Origin: JANRKB01 sp033763695
GTDB lineage: Bacteria; Planctomycetota; Phycisphaerae; Phycisphaerales; UBA1924
Assembly (NCBI GenBank): GCA_033763695.1
Contig: JANRKB010000018.1
Location: 62,001-126,000 of the forward strand
Direction: 5' to 3'
DNA: 64,000 nt
The first letter of the stretch is position 1, and each line of letters begins with the position of its first letter. Shown here one piece after another: positions 25,301 through 33,300 of this stretch. The notes beneath the pieces were generated by a model. That model searched no databases. It was not told the origin of the DNA and saw only the letters and a program-made list of their open reading frames with translations. The position numbers were made by a program, and so were the translations under genes.

Positions 25301-25961
25301 ACGCTGGAAGTCGCGCTGCAAGAACGAACACATCCTCGCGCCCAAGGTCGTCTACGGCTATTTCCCGTGCAACAGCGACGGTGATGATCTCATCGTCTGG
25401 GACCCCACGTCGCTGACACGCCCGACCGACGGCTCGCCCGCAAAGCTCACGGGCCAGGAACGCGTGCTTGAGCGGTTCACCTTCCCGCGCCAGGCCGACA
25501 AGAAGCGTCTGTGCATCAGCGATTTCTTCCGCGCTCGCTCCGGCGGCGTCGCCGACGTGATCGCGCTGCACTGCGTCACCGTCGGCCATCGCGCCAGCGA
25601 AGTCGCCAGGCAACTCTTCGAGGCCAACGACTACACCGAGTACCTCTACCTGCACGGCTTGGGCGTGGAAACCGCCGAGGCCCTCGCCGAACTGTGGCAC
25701 AAGCGCATCCGCCAGGAGATGGGAATCGCGGGTGAAGATTCGCCGCGGATCAAGGACCTGTTCACGCAGCAGTATCGCGGCAGCCGCTACTCCTTCGGCT
25801 ACCCCGCCTGCCCGGACATGAGCGACCAGGACAAGCTCTTCCGCCTGCTCGATCCGTCGCGGATCGGCTGCACGCTGACGGAGAACTGGCAGATCGACCC
25901 GGAGCAGAGCACCAGCGCAATCGTGGTGCATCATCCCGAGGCCAAGTACTTCAACGTGTGA
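22341..25961 (+). CDS. metH: B12-dependent methionine synthase, full length
   Basis: This enzyme transfers methyl from methyltetrahydrofolate to homocysteine through cobalamin. The 1206 residues contain all modules in order. The homocysteine domain (about 8-330) has zinc ligands Cys227, Cys299 and Cys300 (LNCATGP, GGCCGTTPEH). The pterin domain spans about 360-630 (VGERMNASGSRAFK). The cap spans about 655-740. The B12-binding domain spans about 745-885, with cobalt ligand His755 in DVHDIGKN. The reactivation domain spans about 930-1206, with YSFGYPACPD. In the cap-B12 linker region Lys/Glu-rich helices are normal. The upstream nested inverted repeat suggests transcription control. The next gene is eight bases or more downstream and unrelated in function. 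Confidence 0.98.
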   Translation: MPSAFLQALARRTLVFDGGMGTQIHKVDLSIELDYCGCENCTDILAKTRPDVIGAIHDRYLEAGADVVETDSFGASKLVLAEFGIAERTYELAKASAEVARASAAKYSTKDKPRFVAGSMGPGTKLITLGNTTWDAMLDSYRECARGLIDGGADLLIIETCQDLLQVKCAINAVLAALEERGKTPSDVPIMASVTIESTGTMLLGSAIEAAAVALAGYPIISLGLNCATGPTEMTEHVHWLGKHWRRAGVGNRNLSVMPNAGLPVLHEGRTEYPLQPQPFVEAMQKFIEADGVNIVGGCCGTTPEHIKLLTQCVEEHERRRHTSVPSTTAANIGGVVPDDAELPEGATSLYSVTDYRQDNSFLIVGERMNASGSRAFKKLLEAEDWDGVVSLAKEQLREGAHVLDLNVDYAGRDNARDMAEIVKRVVRQVDAPLMLDSTQIATIEAGLRHAPGKCIINSANFEDGEEKFDAICKLAKTYGAALVIGSIDEDKQASMARTAERKYSIAKRGLERATQTWGLDAADVLFDPLVLPISTGMETDRRSALELIDGIRRISAAFPRCQSVVGLSNVSFGLNPAARQVLNSAFLHELREAGLTGAIVHASKILPRNKIEQRQWDAAIELIYDRREKGDPLAAFIELFKDATTSSTKRETKDLTIEERLRAHIIDGEKQGLKESIDAALTKYRPLDIINDHLLDGMKTVGELFGSGKMQLPFVLQSAEVMKMSVAMLEPLMDRVQGQAKGTIVLATVKGDVHDIGKNLVDIILTNNGYNVVNIGIKQHLPQIVQAWREHKADAIGLSGLLVKSVNVMEDNIKEMNEQGVNPPLLLGGAALTRHYCEGHLRPLYKGECFYGKDAFEGLATMDKIMAGETKTLAAEIEARQTKRSNAEQTILQSRVAKLAAAQDAGGAATTATTAVRVRSDVAADALVPSVPFWGSRVITDIDLDQVFAFINPVALFRGQWQVKKGSLSDAQYDALLEDTIKPVFERWKSRCKNEHILAPKVVYGYFPCNSDGDDLIVWDPTSLTRPTDGSPAKLTGQERVLERFTFPRQADKKRLCISDFFRARSGGVADVIALHCVTVGHRASEVARQLFEANDYTEYLYLHGLGVETAEALAELWHKRIRQEMGIAGEDSPRIKDLFTQQYRGSRYSFGYPACPDMSDQDKLFRLLDPSRIGCTLTENWQIDPEQSTSAIVVHHPEAKYFNV

Positions 25962-26001
25962 TGCCGTCTTGTCACGCTGGCGACACGGCGAACAATCAAC
26001 C

Positions 26002-26493
26002 ATGGCACGCATCGATACACGCACCGCAGAGCGGCGCACGCTCCAGTTCCGCTCGATCGCTGAACTCAGGCGCGATCTTGACGCGATCGAAGCATCGCAC
26101 CGACGCGGCACACTTCGTACCAGCGGCAACTGGGACACCGGGCCGATCCTGTTGCACGTCGCGGTGCCGATCCGATTTGCGATTGACGGCTTTCCCAAGA
26201 TGGTGCCGCAGCCGTTTCGCTGGCTTGCGCGAAAGCTGATCCTGCCGCGATTGCAACGCGAGGCGTTCCGCCCGGGCGTCAATCTCGATCGCCGCCGCCA
26301 GTCCGAGTTCTGGCGACCCGGAACCACGGTGGAAGAAGGGCTCGAAGCGTTGCGCGGCGAGCTTGATCGCCTTGACGCGGGCGCACGCATGACCAAGCCG
26401 CACGCCCTCTTTGGTCCAATGACCCACGATGAATGGCTGGCGTACAACCTCAAGCACGCCGACCTGCACTTGGGGTTCATTCATCCTGACTGA
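26002..26493 (+). CDS. DUF1569-family (DinB-superfamily) protein
   Basis: The start is ATG 26002, giving 163 residues; a TTG start at 25969 is possible. The family is recognised from the N-terminal FRSIAELRRDLDAIE, the WDTGPILLHVAVPIRFAIDGFP segment and the C-terminal PHALFGPMTHDEWLAYNLKH followed by ADLHLGFI. The His residues (LLHV, MTHDEW, KHADLH) match the metal-site pattern of DinB-like bundles. Function is unknown. It lies 40 bases behind metH on the same strand and may be read from its promoter. Confidence 0.82.
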   Translation: MARIDTRTAERRTLQFRSIAELRRDLDAIEASHRRGTLRTSGNWDTGPILLHVAVPIRFAIDGFPKMVPQPFRWLARKLILPRLQREAFRPGVNLDRRRQSEFWRPGTTVEEGLEALRGELDRLDAGARMTKPHALFGPMTHDEWLAYNLKHADLHLGFIHPD

Positions 26494-26513
26494 CGCGATC
26501 ACGACTGACGCGA

Positions 26514-27131
26514 TCAGCGTGCGGCCGCGGGCTGCGATGCAGACGAGCCTGAGGCGTCGGGGATGACGCGCCGATTCTCGACGGTTTCCATCGGTCGCAG
26601 CATGCCGTCCTGGTACCACCACCACTGCTCGCTGAACGAGCCCTCGCCGTGGAACGTCAGGATGACCTGGTCCATGTGTCCGACATCGCGCGATCGCAAA
26701 TTGGTCGCGTCGAGGAACTCGAATGTAAATGCATCCAGACCGGTGCTCGCGCGGGTGAGCACGAGGCGCGGCTGATTGCCCGCAACACAAAAGTGCGTGA
26801 GCAGCAGCCGATCGTTGTCCGGATGAATCATCGTGAGCATCATCTCGCCGGGATGGGCAACGTCATCAAACTGCACGAGTGCCGTTCCCCCGGCGATGAT
26901 CTGGTAGCGGAGGCGCCCGCCCCAGCCCTTGGTGCTCTTGCTCTCCCACACACCTTCGAGACGCTTGAGCCGTTGGTACGCCGCGGCGGCCTGCGGTCCC
27001 CGGATCTCCGCCGGGTTGGTGTGTGATTGGGTCGCACAGCCAAGCAGGCAGACCGGCCCCAGGGCGAGAAGCCACACCAGCGCAAGAACCGCGTGCTTGA
27101 GCGAAACTGATCGAACCGGGGACGTGTTCAT
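26514..27131 (-). CDS. Lipoprotein of unknown function (DUF1579-like)
   Basis: The start is ATG 27131, with GAGGAG eight bases upstream, giving 205 residues. The signal peptide ends in the lipobox LLGC. The mature part is a beta-barrel-like domain: YQRLKRLEGVWESKS, TALVQFDDVAHPGEMMLTMI, LLLTHFCVAGNQPRL and FHGEGSFSEQWWWYQDG. This pattern is typical of small lipid- or heme-like-binding barrels of the DUF1579 type; the match is from memory. It is convergent with the DUF1569 gene and divergent from the adenylate kinase gene. An Ala/Gln-rich C-terminus follows the barrel. Confidence 0.7.
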   Translation of the reverse strand: MNTSPVRSVSLKHAVLALVWLLALGPVCLLGCATQSHTNPAEIRGPQAAAAYQRLKRLEGVWESKSTKGWGGRLRYQIIAGGTALVQFDDVAHPGEMMLTMIHPDNDRLLLTHFCVAGNQPRLVLTRASTGLDAFTFEFLDATNLRSRDVGHMDQVILTFHGEGSFSEQWWWYQDGMLRPMETVENRRVIPDASGSSASQPAAAR

Positions 27132-27359
27132 CAGGCGGTCTCCTCTGCGAACGATCATTTTGATCCGACAAGGACCGGAAAGTTCAACCCCGCTTGTTCT
27201 GGTGCGTTCTATCTGAACCGGCGCGATTCGGGGCGTTCTCGGGCCAGAGCCCGCATTTTTCCTTCCGCAACCGACGGCAGACGTTGCACATCGGCCCGTC
27301 GTGCTTTACGTTCCCCTTCCGGGGGTGTATCGTCGGTTGTCACGGTGGAGACCATGTCG

Positions 27360-27977
27360 ATGTCTGACCGCTACCAGACCGTTCTGCTCTTCGGCGCCCC
27401 TGGCGCCGGCAAAGGCACCCAAGGCAAGATCCTGGGGCAGATTCCCGGTTTCTATCACCTCTCCACCGGCGAGATCTTCCGCAATCTCGATATCCATTCC
27501 GAACTGGGCAAGATCTTCTACCAGTATTCGAGCAAGGGCGAGCTCGTCCCCGACGATCTGACGGTCCGGTTATGGAGCCAGAACGTCCACGCCCAGACCA
27601 TCCTCAGCCTCTACAAGCCCAAGGCCGACCTCCTCATTCTCGACGGCATTCCGCGCAACGTACCCCAAGCGCGGCTCATGCACAAATACGTCAATGTCCT
27701 CAAGATCATCCACCTCGTCTGCCCCGACAAGGAAGAGATGATCAAGCGTCTGCGTCGGCGCGCCCTCAAGGAGAATCGTGTCGACGACGCGCGCGAGGAA
27801 GTGATCCGGCGTCGCTGGGATGTCTACGAAAAGGAGACGTTCCCGGTGCTGGAGTGCTATCCGAAGGAAAGCATCGTGAACATCGATGCCGTGGGTTCGC
27901 CCGCGAGCGTGCTGCAGAAGGTGCTTTCCGCGCTCACGCCGGTGCAAGACGCACACTTCAACAATCCGCTGCAGTAG
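27360..27977 (+). CDS. adk: Adenylate kinase family protein
   Basis: The protein has 205 residues from ATG 27360, nine bases behind GGAG; ATG 27354 and GTG 27345 are alternatives. The P-loop GAPGAGKGTQ (12-21), the AMP-binding region HLSTGEIFRN, LILDGIPRNVPQA and the two-Arg LID region are present. The LID is short and has no zinc Cys. The pocket differs from E. coli Adk in several places (IFRN instead of MLRA), so an adenylate kinase paralogue with another nucleotide preference is possible. No secY or rpl genes flank it, unlike the usual adk neighbourhood. Confidence 0.82.
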   Translation: MSDRYQTVLLFGAPGAGKGTQGKILGQIPGFYHLSTGEIFRNLDIHSELGKIFYQYSSKGELVPDDLTVRLWSQNVHAQTILSLYKPKADLLILDGIPRNVPQARLMHKYVNVLKIIHLVCPDKEEMIKRLRRRALKENRVDDAREEVIRRRWDVYEKETFPVLECYPKESIVNIDAVGSPASVLQKVLSALTPVQDAHFNNPLQ

Positions 27978-28084
27978 CCCGCCCAGAACGCGCGACGTCA
28001 GCCGTCTGCATCTCGCGTCCGATTCGGCAACCGTGAACGCCCGTCCTTGGTATCGTCCGAGGTCAGGTTGACGAAGGATGCCGC

Positions 28085-30076
28085 ATGCGCCTGATCACGC
28101 GAAAGATCCATCGCGCGTTCCCCGAACTGGACCGCTTTGCGGACGAGCAGTGCCTGCGATTTGTCAAGGCCGCACGTTCCAACCGCTGGTATCGCGTCGG
28201 CGCAGGGCTCGGGCTGACCGGACTACTGCTGGCAATGCTCTTTGGCGGACTCGTCGGTCTCAGCATGCTCGGCGGACAGGCAGATCGACTCAAGAACGAC
28301 TGGGGCTTTGACCCGCTCGCCGGGTTCTTCGGCGTCGTCAGCATCGGCATCTTGCTGCTTCCTGCATTGCTCGTGCCGCTTGCCGCTCGTGATTTGCTGC
28401 TCCGCCTACGCGTGCGCTATGTGCTCCGCCATCGCGCAAACTGCCTGCAATGCGGCTATCGACTGATAGGCCTCCAGATTCACGGCGCAAACAAGGTGAC
28501 GTGCCCAGAGTGCGGCTGCGTCTCGGGTGTCGATCCCGCTCTGGGCGAACTCATCATCAATAGCGAAGGTTTCACGCAGCTTGCACAAACCGACGCGGCC
28601 GCGGGACAGCTGCAAGCGATGTATTCACCCAAGTTCTGGCGGCGGTTTCGGCGTGTGGCCATCGCGTTGATCGTGGTATTCGTCGTGCTGCCACTGAGTC
28701 TGTGGGGCGCCGTTTACTGGATCAACCGAGCACAATCGCAGGCCGCGGCGGCGGCGGCAATCACGCCCAAGCAACTCGATGCCGCTTTGCAATCGCTGCG
28801 CCCGAAGACGAGCAACGGGCGAAACGCGGCCGAAGAGCTCAGGCCGATCCTCGATCTGCTCATTCGCGTCAGCGCCTCGCGCGATTACGTCGAGGATGTC
28901 ACGCTCGCCGACGGGACGATCAAGCCCGTGGAGCCGCAGATCGGAGTGCTGCTCAACTCGCGTGGACTCGGAGTTGCGACAGACCCGACCGCCGTTTCGA
29001 CGCAGCGCCGTCTCACGGAACGGCTCTACGCCGACCTTGAGCGCGTCCATCATTTGTTTGACAACGTTGATGCCGTGACAAGCGCGGACGGCGTCGCGTG
29101 GGACGCGCCGGCGAGTGTGCCATCGCTGACGATGATCTTTCAAGACATGCCGCAGATGGGCGGATACATCAAGCTCGAAGCGCTGCTGCGGATTCGCACA
29201 AGGCGTGCCGCAGGGAGCGGTGACGCGGTCGCGTTTGCGAGCGCAATCGAGTCGCGACTTCTCCTCGCTCGACTCCTGCGCAGCCGCGGCTTCCGGTATG
29301 AGGGGGCCTTGGCATCCGCGTGGGCCAACGACGCAGTCGTTGAACTTGTGAACACCATGCGTACCGAGCATTCGCTGTTGAACGGCGACACTGTCGATCG
29401 CCTTGCGCTGGCAATCCGCCGCCAATTGCCGCCATTCGACCCCGGCCCAGCCTTGGAGGTGAGCCGTCTGATGGCGCTGAACGATTTGTCCGTGGCGTTC
29501 GCAAACTCCGCAACACTTCGGCTTTGGACTCCCAAGGACCCTGCGGACTACTACTTGAATCCGAATGGCACGCCGACGTTCAGAGGCCCGCACTGGCTCG
29601 GTACCTTCGAGCAGAATCGTGCGGCGCTGAACGCGTGGTTTGACGCCACGATCGATCGGGTCCGCAAAGAGCCATGGCAGCGCTCCGCCGCGTCGATGGC
29701 GATCGACGCCGATCTGCCGATCGCTGCATCCATGGTCACGAACTTCATCGAGCCCGCGGCACGGCTGGCCCCCGGGTCTGGTGAATCGATCTTCGATCGC
29801 TTCGAGCTCAACCGGCGCTTCGCCGTGCTCGCGATCGCGCTCGCGCGGCATCGCCTCACCCACGGCACATACCCCGCGACGCTCGACGAACTCTCACCCC
29901 TCCTCCCAGATCGCCCGCGCGACCCATGGTCGGGCAAGGACTTTGGCTACATCCCGACGAGCGACTCGTACACCCTCTACAGCGTCGGGCCGGATGGCAT
30001 CGACAACCAGGGCCAGCCCATTGCGGGCGACGCCGGTCCCGCTTCGGCGGGCGATCTGGTCGCGGGCGAACGCTGA
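28085..30076 (+). CDS. Zinc-ribbon membrane protein with pseudopilin-like C-terminus
   Basis: The protein has 663 residues, with AAGGA before ATG 28085. Two hydrophobic helices (about 38-62 and 80-101) precede a zinc ribbon with Cys120, Cys123, Cys140 and Cys143 (CLQCGYRL...CPECG). A third helix (about 190-212) leads into a ~400-residue helical domain outside the membrane. The last ~60 residues, with YPATLDELSP, RPRDPWSGKDFGYIP and YSVGPDGIDNQG, copy the C-terminal fold of type II secretion major pseudopilins. This combination is seen in planctomycetes and has no known function. It is preceded by adk and followed by the DUF4175-like operon on the same strand. Confidence 0.75.
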   Translation: MRLITRKIHRAFPELDRFADEQCLRFVKAARSNRWYRVGAGLGLTGLLLAMLFGGLVGLSMLGGQADRLKNDWGFDPLAGFFGVVSIGILLLPALLVPLAARDLLLRLRVRYVLRHRANCLQCGYRLIGLQIHGANKVTCPECGCVSGVDPALGELIINSEGFTQLAQTDAAAGQLQAMYSPKFWRRFRRVAIALIVVFVVLPLSLWGAVYWINRAQSQAAAAAAITPKQLDAALQSLRPKTSNGRNAAEELRPILDLLIRVSASRDYVEDVTLADGTIKPVEPQIGVLLNSRGLGVATDPTAVSTQRRLTERLYADLERVHHLFDNVDAVTSADGVAWDAPASVPSLTMIFQDMPQMGGYIKLEALLRIRTRRAAGSGDAVAFASAIESRLLLARLLRSRGFRYEGALASAWANDAVVELVNTMRTEHSLLNGDTVDRLALAIRRQLPPFDPGPALEVSRLMALNDLSVAFANSATLRLWTPKDPADYYLNPNGTPTFRGPHWLGTFEQNRAALNAWFDATIDRVRKEPWQRSAASMAIDADLPIAASMVTNFIEPAARLAPGSGESIFDRFELNRRFAVLAIALARHRLTHGTYPATLDELSPLLPDRPRDPWSGKDFGYIPTSDSYTLYSVGPDGIDNQGQPIAGDAGPASAGDLVAGER

Positions 30077-30237
30077 CGCCGCGGCTTGGATGAAAATGCG
30101 GCACAAACTGCCGCCAGAGACGTACAGGAATCGGGTAAAGTCGCCGGTCGGACCGATCGAGGTTCCTGACGGTTGTCTTTGCTGTTGCCCGAGGCTGTCT
30201 GCTGCCCTCGCGCATCTGATCTAAAGCAGCATTGCAC

Positions 30238-30300
30238 ACGAGCCCCAGACACCCCGCAAGCACTCCCGAAGCACCCCCAAGGCACCCGTCAAGCCCGCCC
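30238..30300 (+). repeat. Degenerate ~11-base tandem repeat before the DUF4175-like gene
   Basis: Units close to CAAGCACCCCC recur about five times with substitutions. If the next gene began at TTG 30232 they would code a Pro/His-rich N-terminus; with ATG 30307 they are leader sequence. The repetitive character favours the downstream start. Confidence 0.5.
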
Positions 30301-30306
30301 GACCAG

Positions 30307-33300
30307 ATGGACACCAAACACACAAGCCCGGCCGAAAGCACGCCCGAGCCCGCCAGGCAGGCCGGGGCGTCGTTCGCGCCCGTGGAGCGTGCCCTCGAGC
30401 GTCTGCGGTCGCGGGCGCGTCGGCGGTTGTTTGCGCAGAAGTTCGCTGCCCTCGGTGCATGGGTCGCCCTTGCCGTGTTCCTGCTCGCCCTGTCGGACTA
30501 CTTCGTCCGCCTGCCGCTGCCGGTGCGGATCGGTCACTGGTGCCTCGGCGTGGGCGCGTTCTCGTGGGCGTGGTGGCGGTTCGTGCGCCCCGCGCTGCGC
30601 TTCCGCCCCTCGCTCACCGACGTCGCTCTGCGCGTCGAAGCCTCCGAGGAAGGTGTCAAGCGCGGCCTCTCCGGATGGCTCGCCTCGGCGCTCGAACTGA
30701 GCACGGCACGCAACGCTGAATCAACCGAGATTGAGCGTTCGCTCTCACAGAGGGTGGTGGCCGAGGCCGCGCAGCGCTTCCGCGGGCTTGATCCGGGAGT
30801 GCTGCTGCGCACGAGTGCTTCGGCGCAGCGCGGCATGGTGCTGCTGATCGTTGCACTGCTGCCGGTGCTGGGGGCCGCTGTCACCCAGCCCGCTCTCTCG
30901 CGGATCGGAATCCTGCGCACGCTGTGGCCCTTCGCGGCACCCAACTGGCCCAAGCGGAGCGCTGTCGTCGACGTGACGCAGATCACCGCCCACCCCACCA
31001 CCGCCGCGCTGCCGATGCGTGCGGCATTGCTGCGCGGCCCCGGCGGTCTGGGCGCGGATGAAGACGTGACGCTGCGCTATCGCGTGCTGGTTGAGAATCG
31101 TCCGCCGCGCGAAGGTGGTTTGTTGCTCACGCCGCAGGCACGCACGATTGAACTGGGCGATGCGGGCGTCGGCGGCGCGATCAAGGGTGAGTTGTACGAG
31201 ACGCTTGTCGAACCAGGGACTCTGCTCGGCGCGGGCGAGGATGTTCAACGCGGCGAGCGGGACTACTGGTTCACGACGCGCGATGACGCGACCACGCCTG
31301 CCAAGATCCTGCTCTTGCAGCCGCCACGCATCATGAACGCCGTCGCGCACGTCACGCTGCCCGACTATGCGACGGCGACACCCGGTTCGCTCGCCCACGG
31401 CGATCAATCATTGGGCGTTCGTTCCGGCGATGGTGATGCGGTCGGTCCGGTGCTCGCCGGCTCGCGCATCGCGCTGGACCTCACACTCAGCCGCGATGTG
31501 CCGACGCCCGAGGCCACGAACGCCGCAAGCGGCGGCGTCGCGGTCAACCTGCCCGGCACGCCCGTCCAGCTCGGTACGGCAGAGACGCGTGACTTCGTGC
31601 TCTCAACCTTTGCAGGCAGTGTCCCGGCAGGTGCAACGGCGACGTTTGATGGCACGCGCTGGACGCTCGCGTGGACCGCGAATGAATCATCGCGACTTGT
31701 GATCTCGCCGATCGACGAACACAAGATCCGTGCCGCGGACGATGTCGTTCTTCGCTTCAACACGGTTGCGGACCGCCCGCCGAACGTGGCCATTATCGAT
31801 CCGACGCGCGATGAGGACGTTCTTGCAAGCGCCGTGATCGACGTGAAGGTCGAAGCCAAGGATGACGTCGCGCTCGCATGGGCCGCGCTCCAGCGTCAGA
31901 TCCGACGCGTGCCCGCGGACTCGGCTGGTGCACCTGCCGAGGCGGCGGGACCCGAAGAGGACGTGTCGCGACAGGAGATCGCGTCCGGCACAGCCAAGCC
32001 CGAGGCGGCGGCTGTTGCGGTGACGATGGAACTGGCTCCGCTGGGTGTCAAGGCGGGCGATGAAGTCTGGCTCTACGGCGTGGCGGCCGATCGCCTGTCG
32101 AACAACCCCGACGGCACCCCGCGGACGCCGGTGAAGAGCACGCCGCGCAAGCTGCGGATCATCTCGGAAGCGAAGTTCAACGAGCAGGTGTGGGCGGAGT
32201 TGCAGACGCTTCGCCAAGCCGCGATACGTCTTGAGAGCGAGCAGGCGACCCTCGAGAAACAGGCCCAAGCACTGCGGCAAAGCACAGAGCAGCCCAGCGC
32301 GGACCTCGCGAAGACGGCGCAGCAAGCGGCCGAACTCGCCCAGGCGCAGCGCGGCGTCAACGATCGCGCCCAGCCGCAGCGCGATCTTGTCCGCCAGCTC
32401 AAGGATCGCGTGGAACGCAACGCGATGAGCGACGCCGAACTGCGTCAGACGCTCGATCAGGCCGACGAAGCGATCAAGAGTGCCGCAGAGTCGTCGCAGC
32501 AGGCAAGCGACGAACTCAAGGCGACGCAGAGCGCCGCCGACGCGAAGAATGCGCAGGCCGCCAAGCAAAGCGTGGACAAGGCGCAACAGGATCAGCGCGA
32601 GGTGCGTGATGAACTGTCACGCCTCATCGAACGGTTGGATCGCGGCCAAGACGGCTGGGCCACGCGACAGAGCGTGCAGCGTCTGCTGGACGAACAGCAG
32701 CGTCTGAGCCAGCAGACACGCGACGCCGGACAACGCAACGCGGGCCAAGAACAATCCAAGCTCGACGCGCAGCAGAAGCGAGAGCTTGAGCAGATCGCGT
32801 CACGCCAGGAAGACCTCGCCCGCAAGACCGCCGACGCACTTGACGCAATGCGTGAGCGTGGCGAACAGCTCGCCAAGACCGACCCCGGGCAGGCGGGCGC
32901 GATGGCGAGAGCGCAGGAGCAGGCACGCCAGCAGCAACTGCAGGACACCATGCGGCGGGCTGGCGAACAAACCCGCCGCAATCAGACCGGCGAGGCCAAT
33001 CAACTGCAGCAGCAGGCTGAGAAAACGCTGCAAGAGATGCTCAAGCAACTCGACGACGCCGACAAGCGGCGTGACGAAGCCCTGCAGCGCGTCCTCGTGC
33101 AGCTTGTTGATTCGATCGGCAAACTGATCGCAACGCAGCGCACTCAGCTTGACGCGCTGGCCGCGGCGGAACGCGGCGAACAGGCCGCCGACGCGCTCGC
33201 ACCCACCATGGCGACGCTCGCGCAGAACACCAGCGCGCTGGCCGATTCGATCGGCGAGGCGAGCATGAAGGTCGTGCAGGACCTGCTGCTCTCGGCCGCG

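Noticed and set aside
24516..26480. Minus-strand frame of 654 codons opposite metH and the DUF1569 gene
   Set aside because: Antisense shadow spanning two real genes; no coherent protein features.
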